Shown: positions 8,180-17,318 of the stretch, piece by piece | Layout: each line of letters opens with the position of its first letter | Position numbering within the stretch: the stretch's first letter is position 1 | Notes under the pieces: model-generated | What the model was told of the DNA's origin: nothing | Database searches by the model: none | What the model saw: only the letters and a program-made list of their open reading frames with translations | NCBI GenBank assembly: GCA_048058975.1 | Contig: JBLLNP010000006.1 | Location: 1 to 64,000 of the forward strand | Length of the DNA stretch: 64,000 nt | Reading direction: 5' to 3' | DNA from: RHLJ01 sp048058975 | GTDB lineage: Bacteria > Bacteroidota > Rhodothermia > Balneolales > Balneolaceae | Translations under genes and position numbers: made by a program

Positions 8180-10801
8180 ATGTGGTATGGTAAGTACAGG
8201 ATATGTTGGCTAATAACAGTACAAATATTCTGTGTATATATCTTAGAGAGTAAAGCACAAGCCGTTTCGTTAACTGATTCGGAATTTGTATATGATGTCC
8301 GAATTGAGATACGGAAAGCTGCACAAAAAAGAGAGATTTCCGCTGAATTATTAAGGGAAAAGGAATATAAAAATATCGCATTTGGTATTTATAATCTTAG
8401 ACAAAAACAGCAACTAAGATCGAAAAATATAGCTTCACTAAGCACTAATGACACTGAGACATTTTATGTAAGAGATATAAGAAGATCCCAAGCCTGGGTA
8501 ACTCTGGATGTTACTCTAAGCTATCAGAAAGATAAGATCAATATCTGGATAGAATCAGGGGCATACGATACACTTAAGAGGAGCTCATTATTTGAAGAGT
8601 TTCTTTCAAGTTTGGAAAAGAGACTATTCTTAGAAACCTTACCTAACTCAGTAGATCCGAATAAAGGAGTACTTAGTTTGCTTCAAGAGTACGCAGGGGA
8701 ATATCCAGATGTGGATGGAGATGGAATCCTGGATATTATTCTACTTGATATCAAAGATGATTTCGATGAATCCGGGAGTTTTGTTGCAGGATTTTTTGAT
8801 CCGGTAAATCTGATTGATCATGAGTATTCAAACAAGAGAGACATCATATATTTAGATTTATATCCCACTCTTTTTTACAACAATGAGATATATACGGAGC
8901 GGCTTCTTTCAACATTAGTACACGAAGCGCAACATTTAATTCATGCAGGTTATGAGGGAGATGAGATAGAAACAGTGTTTGCGAATGAAGGATTTTCTGA
9001 AGCAATGGAAATTCTTGCGGGCTTTACTCCAAGGGATTCGAAGAGTTTTTTTCAATCGCCTCTTAGAAATTTAATGAGCTGGGATTACAAAAATCCACTA
9101 CCAGACTATTCAAGAGCATCGCTTTGGACTCATTATCTTACCGAACAATTTGGGGCGGAGATACTAAAAAATCTTATCCAAAATGAAGAAACAGGGGTCC
9201 CTGCATATTCCCGGGAAATTGAGTTGCTCTCAGACCTAAGTTTTCAAGAGGTATTTCAGAATTGGGGTATCGCGCTTTCAGTAAATGATAAAGCACTTGG
9301 ATATGAATTTGGATATGATCATCCTGAAAGAAGAAATTTGAGGCTCGATCCCATCTTTAGTTCTTCTAATCTGCCAGCTGTTATACAGGGAAATGTACCC
9401 GACTTGAGTCATGCTTTGATCTCTTACCCGTTAAGCAAGGAAGTGCTTCTTGAAGAAGGCGAAGCCACGACCCGATCTGTTCACATCTCCTCTTTTTCAA
9501 CATATCCTGATGAACGTATTACCCCCGAATTATCAAAAAGGCTAACATCAGGCGATTGGATTTTTGCAGACCGATATAAGCATGGTAACATTTCTTTATT
9601 GTTTTCAACAATAGAAAGCAACGGAATTGATACTCTGCTAAATAAGCTGAATTTTTTGGTTGAAGGTGTTAAATCGGGTGTTCAGCAAAAATGGAGATAT
9701 GGGGATGGCTTAAATGATACTTTTTATCTGAACGCATCTTATTTAACACTTGATTCACCGGAGCAAAAGCTGGGTATCATTTTCCCGGTTGAGGCTGGTT
9801 CGGCTTGGCTCGAAAGTATTACTTTAAAAAACGTTTTTCTTTCTGAACTTACAGGCACAGGGGTTGACGGAAATGAGAAGAGAGATTTTGAACTGGAAAT
9901 ATTTTCTTTTAAAAATAATGAAATCGGTCAGTCATTAATCCTTAAAAAGTATATAGAGGTAGAAAGAGAGAGAGGTAAACTTGTTAAAGAACACTTCTCT
10001 TTAAAAGAGTTTTATTCTCAATTGTCTTCAATACAAGACAGTATTCTTATAGTAATTGGAAATGACCCAGACGATCAAAATTATATCGCTTTGGGGATGG
10101 ATAAAAGTACTATAAGCAGTAGTATGCATTATGGAGAGGGAAATTGGGAGAGGTTGTCTGAAAAATCAATTGGAAGCTCCTCACTGGAAGGTTGGAATCC
10201 AATGATAGAGGCTAATGTGGTTGTAAACCAAAAGAATGAGATTGAGCCGGGGTTTATTACAAGTATCAACTACGATTTTAATAACGTCGAAGTTTGGGCA
10301 AATCCGGGATTTGAGCACGATACAAGTTCGGTAACGATGATCGCGAAATTACCAGATGGCAGTTTTGAAACCGGTAAAATGGTTGAGAAAACACCAAACG
10401 GTTATCGGTTTGATTTTCCCGTTCAGGTAGATGGTATTTACCTGTTCAAAGGGAGCTTTAGTGCCCGGAATGGAGAACAGCATTATTCAAGCGAAAAAGA
10501 ATGGGACATTGAAATTCCGGGAGGATTTATCGTTTCCAATAACTACCCAAATCCCTTCAATCCGTCAACAAATATTTCATTTACCCTTATCGAACGAGGG
10601 GAAGTTGGTTGGCAGGTATATGATATTCTTGGTAGAAGTATACTTGAGATAGCTCCTGCGATTTTTGAAAGTGGAGAACATACTAAAGTGTTCAATTTCA
10701 ATGGCCTTTCAAGTGGAATGTACTTTATAAGGGCAAACATTAGCCGGGAAAGAAGCAGTACAATAATAAATAAAACTAAGAAGGTAATGCTTATTAAATA
10801 A
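8180..10801 (+). CDS. Secreted M30-like (hyicolysin-type) metalloprotease with type IX-style C-terminal sorting domain
   Basis: The protein is 873 aa. A signal peptide (about 1-27, ending SKAQ) precedes a protease domain with DVDGDGILDIILLDI (calcium-like Asp-rich loop), HEAQH at 248-252 and NEGFSEA with Glu270. This HExxH plus downstream Glu arrangement matches the M30/hyicolysin type. The C-terminal about 95 residues begin GGFIVSNNYPNPFNPSTNIS and end KKVMLIK, the form of the Por-secretion type A tail. That tail predicts export across the outer membrane by a type IX-like system and possible surface attachment. The middle (about 400-740) is beta-rich and unrecognised. The gene is AT-rich and is followed by a hairpin. 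Confidence 0.82.
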   Translation: MWYGKYRICWLITVQIFCVYILESKAQAVSLTDSEFVYDVRIEIRKAAQKREISAELLREKEYKNIAFGIYNLRQKQQLRSKNIASLSTNDTETFYVRDIRRSQAWVTLDVTLSYQKDKINIWIESGAYDTLKRSSLFEEFLSSLEKRLFLETLPNSVDPNKGVLSLLQEYAGEYPDVDGDGILDIILLDIKDDFDESGSFVAGFFDPVNLIDHEYSNKRDIIYLDLYPTLFYNNEIYTERLLSTLVHEAQHLIHAGYEGDEIETVFANEGFSEAMEILAGFTPRDSKSFFQSPLRNLMSWDYKNPLPDYSRASLWTHYLTEQFGAEILKNLIQNEETGVPAYSREIELLSDLSFQEVFQNWGIALSVNDKALGYEFGYDHPERRNLRLDPIFSSSNLPAVIQGNVPDLSHALISYPLSKEVLLEEGEATTRSVHISSFSTYPDERITPELSKRLTSGDWIFADRYKHGNISLLFSTIESNGIDTLLNKLNFLVEGVKSGVQQKWRYGDGLNDTFYLNASYLTLDSPEQKLGIIFPVEAGSAWLESITLKNVFLSELTGTGVDGNEKRDFELEIFSFKNNEIGQSLILKKYIEVERERGKLVKEHFSLKEFYSQLSSIQDSILIVIGNDPDDQNYIALGMDKSTISSSMHYGEGNWERLSEKSIGSSSLEGWNPMIEANVVVNQKNEIEPGFITSINYDFNNVEVWANPGFEHDTSSVTMIAKLPDGSFETGKMVEKTPNGYRFDFPVQVDGIYLFKGSFSARNGEQHYSSEKEWDIEIPGGFIVSNNYPNPFNPSTNISFTLIERGEVGWQVYDILGRSILEIAPAIFESGEHTKVFNFNGLSSGMYFIRANISRERSSTIINKTKKVMLIK

Positions 10802-10833
10802 CCCAAAAAGAATATAGGATACTCTATAAAAGT

Positions 10834-10866
10834 GGTGAAGGAACAAGCAGCAACTTGCCCTTCACC
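10834..10866 (+). terminator. Hairpin after the M30-like protease gene
   Basis: The arms GGTGAAGG (10834-10841) and CCTTCACC (10859-10866) enclose an inner CAAG/CTTG pairing. There is no strong T tract, so this may be a terminator or a leader hairpin for the lipoprotein gene at 10921. Confidence 0.45.
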
Positions 10867-10920
10867 TTAACAATAACTCTGTCGATTGCTCGGCAGAATC
10901 ATCGAACAAACAAAAATACC

Positions 10921-11850
10921 ATGAAAACACGAGTAAACTCAATAGTTGGTAAACCGGGTAAAGCCGTTGCTTTATTTGGGGTGTTAGCTATTATTATTGC
11001 AAGTTGTACACAAGTGGAATCTCCGTTTAGTGTACAGGAACCCGATGTAAAATCTTTTGAAGATTTAAACATTAATGTGAAATACGCGGAGTCGTACGAT
11101 CAGACCACCATAACCTATTCAAGGCATTGGCCAAGCTCAATTTCTGCAGGTTTATCTAAAAGTGCTTCAAATGGAGAGGGAGAAATCATGATTGATTATG
11201 AACGAATTCATGAAATCGTAGCCTTCGATGAAGAAGGGTATATGAGTACAACTACTGAATTCTTAGAAGGTGATGAACGGATGAATATGCCAGAAAGCGT
11301 TTTTAACGATTTAAAATCTGAAATGCCTGCTAGAGACGCTAATAGTGATGAAATAGTAAGACAAGAGATGTCTGATGGCACTATAAAATTGTTTACTCGT
11401 TCGGGAATTCTTAAGCATGAATTTACTTACAACCAAGAAGATTACCGAGTTGAATTATCAGAACTAGAAGCACTAGAAGAATGGGCAAATACACAAAACT
11501 CAGAAAGATCAGTTGAATTAAACTTGAATAGACTAGAACTAGAAGGATTCAATTTTTCTGTAATTGAGGGAGTTTACGCTAAATATTCAGTAGTAGAAGA
11601 GTTCGATAACTCGGAAAAAATCCGATACGAATATATAGATGATTTAAGATCTGGATTGAATATTCAAACTATTACATATAAAGCAGATAATAGAATCGAA
11701 AATGTACAGCTTAATTCTTATCAGTTAGTTAACAATCTACCGGTATTGTCAGGACAGGTAACCTTACAATATCGAGATGTTAATGGTTTGTGGAATGTAG
11801 CCTATAGAACTAAGATGACGAGAAATAATATAAAAGTAATAAAAAATTAA
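10921..11850 (+). CDS. Hypothetical lipoprotein
   Basis: The protein is 309 aa from the ATG at 10921; an in-frame TTG at 10855 lies inside the upstream hairpin and is unlikely. The N-terminus has basic residues, a hydrophobic stretch and the lipobox IIIASC, so Cys29 would be lipidated. The rest is acidic, rich in Glu and Asn, with alternating beta-type segments. I do not recognise a family. The gene ends 10 bp before the lipase-like gene, and the pair is probably co-transcribed. It may be a surface protein acting with that hydrolase, but this is inferred from position only. Confidence 0.7.
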   Translation: MKTRVNSIVGKPGKAVALFGVLAIIIASCTQVESPFSVQEPDVKSFEDLNINVKYAESYDQTTITYSRHWPSSISAGLSKSASNGEGEIMIDYERIHEIVAFDEEGYMSTTTEFLEGDERMNMPESVFNDLKSEMPARDANSDEIVRQEMSDGTIKLFTRSGILKHEFTYNQEDYRVELSELEALEEWANTQNSERSVELNLNRLELEGFNFSVIEGVYAKYSVVEEFDNSEKIRYEYIDDLRSGLNIQTITYKADNRIENVQLNSYQLVNNLPVLSGQVTLQYRDVNGLWNVAYRTKMTRNNIKVIKN

Positions 11851-11860
11851 GGTGGATATG

Positions 11861-13426
11861 ATGAAAAATTCAAAATTTTATCTTGCATTTTTGTTAGCAG
11901 TTCTAATGATTAGTAATGTGACAGCCCAAAAAAAAATTGGTGTTTTCGTTCATGGATTCAATGGTTCAGCTGATAAATGGACGGTAGCGAGCGAAGCACC
12001 TAATAGGTTAATTTCAGATGGAGTAATACAAGATGCTGTTATTTTTAACTATAAGAGTGAAGAGCTAAATACTTTATCCGGTCGACAAGCTATGTTTGAG
12101 AGGTTTGTTCGTCAAATGGATGAAGCTATTGATAATGTTGATACTCCAAATTCAAGTAAGTGGATCAAAAGAGAAGCAAATGAGTGGGTACTTATATCGC
12201 ATAGTTTAGGAGGAATAGTAAGCCGAGTTTTGTACCCAAACTTCAAACAGCAAAGGTTCAATGTTACTGGAATAGTTAATATAGCAGGTCCTGTTCAAGG
12301 TACGGCCGCTACTAACGTAGATACTGATGTTATTAAGAACGAAATAAAAAGAATAAAAGATGATTATAAGATTGCAACTGATCATGAATGGCCTTTATTA
12401 GCTTTTTACTTAGACTTTACAAGTATACTGAATGCAGTTTTTGTTCAAATACCCTCTTTAATAGAAGGAGGAGATGCTAATCCATCCGCAAGAGCACTTC
12501 TTAATTCAATTCCAGAAATGATGAATATTGCGAGAGATTCTGCACTTGGATATGCAAACTATGTACTTGAATCTAAGGCTAATGAACTTATTGGTGTTCA
12601 AGTTGATAATGAAAATAATGTCATAGAAAAAGGTAGTGTAATAAGAGACATAAATAGTTTTAGTGAGAGTAATCATTTGCTACATCCACCCAATTACATT
12701 TCAATTATTGGTGCGGAAAAGGATATGACACCACTAAGATTAGTTGATTATATCTTTACAAGTAATGAACGAGGTGATGAGTACTCAATTCTTAAAGAGT
12801 TTAATGATTTTGATATCAAATATATGAAGAGGAATAAAGATCATTGGGGAAATGTGGCGGCTCGATGGAATGCATGTGCATGGATATCCAAAAGTTGTAG
12901 AAGATCAAGGGATACAGCGAATAGAAAAAAAGGATACTGGAACTTGGCTCGATCAAACTTTCATAATATCGGAACCTCTTGGGCTTTACTTATAAATTCG
13001 TATAAATTTCAACGTGTTTCTCATCAGTTGTACATTCCACCATGCAATGATGGAGATGATCGTCTTCCAGGAGAATTTTTTAGAGTTGTTTCTTTTGATC
13101 CTTTAGAATGTTCCTCAAACCCTAATGGTGAGTATATTACTGAATATGCAGTTGTTCAGCATTCAGATAAAAATGATGGAGTTGTAAACATTAATAGTGT
13201 TTTGTGGAGTGCGAATGATCAACTTAATGATGATCATAATGAGTACTTCCCGGATGTACTGATTGATAATGATGGCAATGATATCGGAGGATTTAATCAC
13301 TTTGAACTTCGCCATTATTTCCGACCCTATGACTTGCCTAATGGTAATGGGGGGTATGTTTTTAAGAAAAACCAAATAACCCCGAGTATGATATACATTA
13401 GAAGCTGGATAGAAAATCCTGAATAA
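11861..13426 (+). CDS. Secreted alpha/beta hydrolase, lipase-like
   Basis: The protein is 521 aa. Several starts are possible (GTG 11852, ATG 11858, ATG 11861); I chose 11861 because AAGGTGG ends 5 nt upstream. A signal peptide (1-23, ending TAQ) precedes KKIGVFVHGFNGS, whose His31-Gly32 forms the oxyanion HG of lipases, and WVLISHSLGGIVSR, with nucleophile Ser115 in the GxSxG-like SHSLGG. The following VNIAGPVQGT fits the esterase/lipase class acting on acylglycerols or similar esters. The catalytic Asp and His cannot be placed with certainty. The C-terminal half (about 330-520) is unrecognised. Tight spacing with the upstream lipoprotein suggests one operon. Confidence 0.75.
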   Translation: MKNSKFYLAFLLAVLMISNVTAQKKIGVFVHGFNGSADKWTVASEAPNRLISDGVIQDAVIFNYKSEELNTLSGRQAMFERFVRQMDEAIDNVDTPNSSKWIKREANEWVLISHSLGGIVSRVLYPNFKQQRFNVTGIVNIAGPVQGTAATNVDTDVIKNEIKRIKDDYKIATDHEWPLLAFYLDFTSILNAVFVQIPSLIEGGDANPSARALLNSIPEMMNIARDSALGYANYVLESKANELIGVQVDNENNVIEKGSVIRDINSFSESNHLLHPPNYISIIGAEKDMTPLRLVDYIFTSNERGDEYSILKEFNDFDIKYMKRNKDHWGNVAARWNACAWISKSCRRSRDTANRKKGYWNLARSNFHNIGTSWALLINSYKFQRVSHQLYIPPCNDGDDRLPGEFFRVVSFDPLECSSNPNGEYITEYAVVQHSDKNDGVVNINSVLWSANDQLNDDHNEYFPDVLIDNDGNDIGGFNHFELRHYFRPYDLPNGNGGYVFKKNQITPSMIYIRSWIENPE

Positions 13427-13444
13427 TAAAACTATTAAATGAGG

Positions 13445-13466
13445 AACCCCTCTTTTAGGAGGGGTT
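13445..13466 (+). terminator. Terminator-like hairpin between the lipase and propeller lipoprotein genes
   Basis: The stem AACCCCTC / GAGGGGTT has a 6-nt loop and lies 18 bp after the lipase stop. The next start codon follows within 8 bp, so the hairpin could also influence translation of the next gene. Confidence 0.6.
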
Positions 13467-13473
13467 TACTAAT

Positions 13474-14577
13474 ATGAAATATTTATATCTGATACTCTCT
13501 TTACTAGGCCTTCTTGGATGCCCTACAACACCAGAAGAAGCTGAACCTCAGCTCAAAAAATATTGGCAAATGGAACTAGGAATTAATGGAGAAGCTCCTC
13601 CGGTGGTCAAAGGAGATTCCATTTTTTTTACAGCCCATCCGTACCTATATGCAATGTCAACTAAAGACAGTATTGTATATTGGAATACTGTGCTTGATCA
13701 GTCAAAAAGATTTCAAGGGGATATACTTCTTGTAAGCAAAGATCAAATTGTTTTAAGTCAACTAAATATAGTAAAGGCATTTGATAGATCTAACGGTACT
13801 CTCCTTTGGGAGTATGATCCTGAGGAAATCTTTAGGATTGTCCCTTTAGGGAATCATACCATTTATGAAAAAGGATATATTTTTACCGCTTACAATCGAA
13901 GGGTTGCTGGTATTTCAAATCTAGGTGACTTGGAATTTATGAGTCAATTAGATTCTGGTTTTACTGTTCACGGTGTACTTTATAATGATGGTGAGCTATT
14001 CATAAATAGAGTAAATACTGTGCATGGTGGATTAACTCAGGGAATGATCTTGGTACAGGATTTTTCCGAAGGTGGAGAGCTGTGGAAATATGAGACTGAC
14101 GATGGAGGGTTTTACGAACAACCAGTTATTGAAGGAGACATTTTATATGCTGCTACGCGAGGAAATTCTCCCAATAAAGAGGTAATTGCTCTAAGTAAAA
14201 ATACAGGCGAGCTTCTATGGAAAACCACGATTGAGATTGGTGCGCAGAAAATTCTCGTCACACCAGATCATGTCATTATAAACATCGGAAGCAGAATGCA
14301 AGCTTTTTTAAAGTCTGATGGCATGAAAGAATGGGAATTTGAATGGGAGAGTAGTGCATCCCTTTTTCAGCCTGTTTACCTAGGAGGATATATATATATA
14401 TCCAATCATTATCAGTTGTTCGTGATTGAATCAAAAACAGGGGAATTAGTACATACCGAACCTCTTCCAGAAGGCGGCTCTTACTTCTGGCACTTAGCCG
14501 TTTCGGAAGACAAGCTGTTCGCTCAAACTAGTTATCAACTCATCGCCTACCAGCCCTGGCATTTGCGGGAAGATTAA
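13474..14577 (+). CDS. PQQ-like beta-propeller lipoprotein
   Basis: The protein is 367 aa with a lipobox LLGLLGC (Cys16). Repeated blade signatures of the PQQ-binding-like family are visible, for example DRSNGTLLWEYD, SKNTGELLWKTT and ESKTGELVHTEP, each with the Gly-x-Leu-x-Trp type turn. Such propellers, as in BamB, serve as protein-interaction scaffolds or as cofactor-free sensors; no catalytic residues are visible. The lipid anchor would place it at a membrane surface. It follows the lipase gene after a hairpin, and a functional link is only suggested by adjacency. Confidence 0.78.
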   Translation: MKYLYLILSLLGLLGCPTTPEEAEPQLKKYWQMELGINGEAPPVVKGDSIFFTAHPYLYAMSTKDSIVYWNTVLDQSKRFQGDILLVSKDQIVLSQLNIVKAFDRSNGTLLWEYDPEEIFRIVPLGNHTIYEKGYIFTAYNRRVAGISNLGDLEFMSQLDSGFTVHGVLYNDGELFINRVNTVHGGLTQGMILVQDFSEGGELWKYETDDGGFYEQPVIEGDILYAATRGNSPNKEVIALSKNTGELLWKTTIEIGAQKILVTPDHVIINIGSRMQAFLKSDGMKEWEFEWESSASLFQPVYLGGYIYISNHYQLFVIESKTGELVHTEPLPEGGSYFWHLAVSEDKLFAQTSYQLIAYQPWHLRED

Positions 14578-14591
14578 ACCAATTATCCACC

Positions 14592-14611
14592 ACAAGACAA
14601 GACAAGACAAG
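14592..14611 (+). repeat. Four tandem copies of ACAAG before a barrel-like gene
   Basis: The pentamer ACAAG is repeated four times without interruption, directly followed by an AAGAGGAG Shine-Dalgarno-like stretch and the ATG at 14628. A repeat of five bases in a leader can vary in number by slippage and so change expression. Variation itself cannot be seen from one sequence. Confidence 0.75.
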
Positions 14612-14627
14612 AAAAGAGGAGATAAAA

Positions 14628-15284
14628 ATGAAATCTAAACTTACTATGACAACTATTCTTTGGGGAATACTAACCACTTTTTTAACTCCGGTGCGAGCAC
14701 AGGATACTACTGGGGTCTATATTTCATCCGATTTATCCGGGCAGCTTGTACTTTTACCGAGTTACATCAATGAGGAATTTTATGAAGACCCGTTTGAGTT
14801 TAATTTAGATGGTTATTTGGGGTTTGCTTTTGAGGTTGGGAAAAACTTGCCGATTGGTCAATTAGGGGTTTACTACCGTTATGGCAAAAGTATGCAGTCT
14901 TATGAATTTGAAAAAGACGGTGGTTTTAATGAAGAAGTTGATTTCGAATCTTTTTCAAATATTGGAATTAACTTTAAGAGAAAGCTTTGGGAGAACAAAA
15001 AAAGAAGAAAGTTCGAGTTAATGCTTAATTATCGCACATCAGCCACCTACCATAATTTTAAAGGGAAACAGTATTTCGATGGGGAAACATTCGAGACAGG
15101 AACCATCGAAGACTATAGCGAAAATATATTTGGACTAGAACTCGCCTTATATCTGCAATTCGGAATCCGAAAAGAGGATAACGAAAACAAAGTGAAAATA
15201 CTTTGGGAACCAGGCTATATTCGGGCACAGACTAAAGGATTTGGTATTGGGGTTCAGAAACTAGGTGTGCAAATTAATTTGTGA
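14628..15284 (+). CDS. Putative outer-membrane beta-barrel protein
   Basis: The protein is 218 aa with a signal peptide (about 1-24, ending VRAQ). The mature part consists of alternating polar/hydrophobic strands with aromatic girdle residues, for example FAFEVGKNLPIGQLGVYYRYG and LELALYLQFGI. It ends in a strand with a hydrophobic terminus (LGVQINL), consistent with an eight- to ten-stranded porin-like barrel. I do not recognise a specific family. A strong AGGAG ribosome site is present, unusual for this genome, with the ACAAG tandem repeat just upstream. The gene is convergent with the cytochrome gene, the stops being one base apart. Confidence 0.6.
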   Translation: MKSKLTMTTILWGILTTFLTPVRAQDTTGVYISSDLSGQLVLLPSYINEEFYEDPFEFNLDGYLGFAFEVGKNLPIGQLGVYYRYGKSMQSYEFEKDGGFNEEVDFESFSNIGINFKRKLWENKKRRKFELMLNYRTSATYHNFKGKQYFDGETFETGTIEDYSENIFGLELALYLQFGIRKEDNENKVKILWEPGYIRAQTKGFGIGVQKLGVQINL

Positions 15285-15285
15285 G

Positions 15286-16278
15286 TTACTCCCCCTCAGT
15301 CACAAACCTTGTCATCAAATGCTCTACCGGTTCCAGTGTTTGAAGATAGGCGAAGATAGCACCTAAATCTTCTTTACTCATCTTGCTGTAAAAACGCCAG
15401 GGCATCTCGGTTTGGAAAGTGCCGGGCTTTACTAACTGCTGATTAATTGCTTTCGTGGAATCCTGGAATTGTTTGAAGCGGTCAATGAACATTTCCTCCG
15501 TCCATGCTCCGATTCCTGTTGTTTCATGAGGAGTGATATTCGCCGAATAAACCGTTCCTCCGGCAGGAATTTTGAATTCCATTCCACCTGCAAACTCCAT
15601 TCCTGGAATAGCAGTGCCTTTTTCCATTGGAGTGTGACAATCACCACAACTGGAAGCAATGGCAAGATATTTTCCATAGGCTACCCGGTCGCTGATGTCG
15701 GGGCGCTCTGTAAAGGCAGTTTCGTTTTGAGGAATGGTATTGATGATAAAGTTCATCGGAAATGCCGAAGACGACTCAGGAACATCATTTTCAATGGGCT
15801 CCAGGGTTCTCAGATAGGCAATGATGTCATAGATATCTTCTTTATCAACACGGCGGTAGTTTGGGTAGGGCATAATCGGGAATAGTGCATTCCCATATTT
15901 GTTCACACCTGTCGTTATAGCCCGGAAAATTTCTCCATCGGTCCAGTCACCCAGATGGTAGGGGGTAAGATTCTTGGCGTAATAATCGCCGGGAAAACCA
16001 TGATCCTGACCATAGAGGTTTCCACCTTTTCCCAAAGTAGTCTGATCTACCTGAACTGAGAATTTTGAGTAGTCTTTGGAAGAATGGCAATCCATGCATA
16101 CATATACATTATTTGCTAGAAACTCACCTCTGTCAATCCTATCTGGTGTAAGCTCAACAGTAAGATTGGGAGCAGGTTCTACATTTGGTAAAGCGTTGGA
16201 AACGTAGATCAGTGTTCCACCAATAAAAAGAATGACGAGCGCAAGTAATCCACCCACGATTTTAAAAACTAATTTCAT
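15286..16278 (-). CDS. Membrane-anchored diheme cytochrome c
   Basis: The protein is 330 aa with an N-terminal membrane helix (about residues 5-27) and two class I cytochrome c domains. The haem sites are CMDCH in the first domain and CGDCH in the second. Likely axial Met ligands lie in segments such as ALFPIMPYPNYR and TEMPWRFYSKM. The layout resembles the electron-transfer cytochromes that accompany dehydrogenases or feed oxidases. No dehydrogenase neighbour is visible, so the partner is unknown. Its repeat-rich upstream region (16279-16534) separates it from an unrelated gene. Confidence 0.85.
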   Translation of the reverse strand: MKLVFKIVGGLLALVILFIGGTLIYVSNALPNVEPAPNLTVELTPDRIDRGEFLANNVYVCMDCHSSKDYSKFSVQVDQTTLGKGGNLYGQDHGFPGDYYAKNLTPYHLGDWTDGEIFRAITTGVNKYGNALFPIMPYPNYRRVDKEDIYDIIAYLRTLEPIENDVPESSSAFPMNFIINTIPQNETAFTERPDISDRVAYGKYLAIASSCGDCHTPMEKGTAIPGMEFAGGMEFKIPAGGTVYSANITPHETTGIGAWTEEMFIDRFKQFQDSTKAINQQLVKPGTFQTEMPWRFYSKMSKEDLGAIFAYLQTLEPVEHLMTRFVTEGE

Positions 16279-16425
16279 AACCCGAAAATTTAATTATTGT
16301 AACCTAAAGCCTTTATTTGTTTGGCGGGCTCAATTTGAGTAATTCGGAGGTAAATGTCTAGGGGAGATGGGGCTTATGGTTTTGTTACTTTTCAGGACTA
16401 AGCCAAAACAATGACCCCCATCTGA

Positions 16426-16507
16426 CTTCCCCTTCTCAAGGGGAAGGACTTAATAACAAGAAATGAAGTTGAATAATAATAAGCATCCCCTCCTTGAGAA
16501 GGAGGGG
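16426..16507. repeat. GC-rich hairpin pair, dispersed repeat
   Basis: Two strong hairpins lie in the gap before the cytochrome gene: CTTCCCCTT-CTC-AAGGGGAAG (16426-16446) and CCCCTCCTT-GAG-AAGGAGGGG (16487-16507), the latter followed by a GAGGGGAGGT tract. The second shares its core CCTCCTTGAGAAGGAGG and the trailing AGAGG-GGT pattern with the copy at 47838. This marks a dispersed repeat rather than a gene-specific terminator. Confidence 0.7.
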
Positions 16508-16534
16508 AAAGAGGGGAGGTCGGAAATCGAGGGA

Positions 16535-17146
16535 TTAGGAAGGTTTTTTATTCTGGTTCTTATTTCCAACGAAAACCCCTACAAGAATCACCCCAATTAA
16601 CAGAAAAAGATTGGTAAAGTTGAGATAGTAAGGGCGTAGAGTAACTGGTTCTGTAAAAGTGCTATCAAGCATTGAAATTTCTTCCTCTACAGGTATTCTT
16701 AAGTACTTTCCGGAAGCAGAATCAAGTTTAAAAGAATGCAAAGAATAGAAACAAGCAGTAGTGGCTTTCCTATATCCAAGAGAACTTATCTTTTTAAACA
16801 TTTTATCGTCAATAAAATCAGAGTATAATAATTCAGCTATTGTACTATAATTTATTGCATAAACTATTACTTCTTTTGAGTTCCAAATATCAGAACTATA
16901 CCCACAACTATATATGTCGTAAACTTTCAGACGGTCAGATTTCCCACCCTTCCATTTTTTTAAGACTTCAAATACATAAACTGAATCCCCATAATCTTCA
17001 AGAAAACTGGAAGCTTCATATACATTGACAATTTTACCTAAAAAAACCTCATCCAAGTCATCAAAATCCCATTCTCCACAACTACAAGCATAACTTGTTA
17101 TGGAAAAGGTTATCACAAGAAATATTGTCAAGAAAAAAGCTTTCAT
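16535..17146 (-). CDS. Secreted NTR/TIMP-like cysteine protein with C-terminal membrane helix
   Basis: The protein is 203 aa. A signal peptide (1-20) precedes CSCGEWDFDDL, directly followed by VFLGKIVNVYE. In bacterial netrin/TIMP-like (NTR) domains a CxC at the mature N-terminus precedes a strand of this kind. A later Cys pair (YSCGYSS, TACFYS) could form disulfides. A hydrophobic helix (about residues 173-195) and the basic tail NKNQNKKPS predict anchoring in the membrane. No reaction is known for bacterial NTR proteins. The assignment is by pattern and is moderate. Confidence 0.55.
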   Translation of the reverse strand: MKAFFLTIFLVITFSITSYACSCGEWDFDDLDEVFLGKIVNVYEASSFLEDYGDSVYVFEVLKKWKGGKSDRLKVYDIYSCGYSSDIWNSKEVIVYAINYSTIAELLYSDFIDDKMFKKISSLGYRKATTACFYSLHSFKLDSASGKYLRIPVEEEISMLDSTFTEPVTLRPYYLNFTNLFLLIGVILVGVFVGNKNQNKKPS

Positions 17147-17265
17147 GTCTTACAATAATAAAGTTTACTGAAAGAACACAAAAGCTAATAAAATTGAAAG
17201 TTGGTTCATGGGATATCGGATCAAGTCCGGTTAAATTGTTACTTAAAAATCAAAGTTGCCTTTTT

Positions 17266-17280
17266 TGCGGTATTACCGCA
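17266..17280. promoter_or_regulatory. Palindrome upstream of a membrane protein gene
   Basis: TGCGGTA-T-TACCGCA is a perfect 7-1-7 inverted repeat 38 bp before the GTG start at 17319. It could be an operator or leader hairpin; nothing identifies a cognate regulator. Confidence 0.35.
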
Positions 17281-17318
17281 CCTTCGTGGTTATTTAATCA
17301 ATACATTCACAGGGTAAG

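Noticed and set aside
17217..17232. CGGATCAAGTCCGG-like piece, similar to part of the element at 54271
   Set aside because: Only the inner hairpin sequence is shared, with no terminal repeats, so I do not call it a copy.
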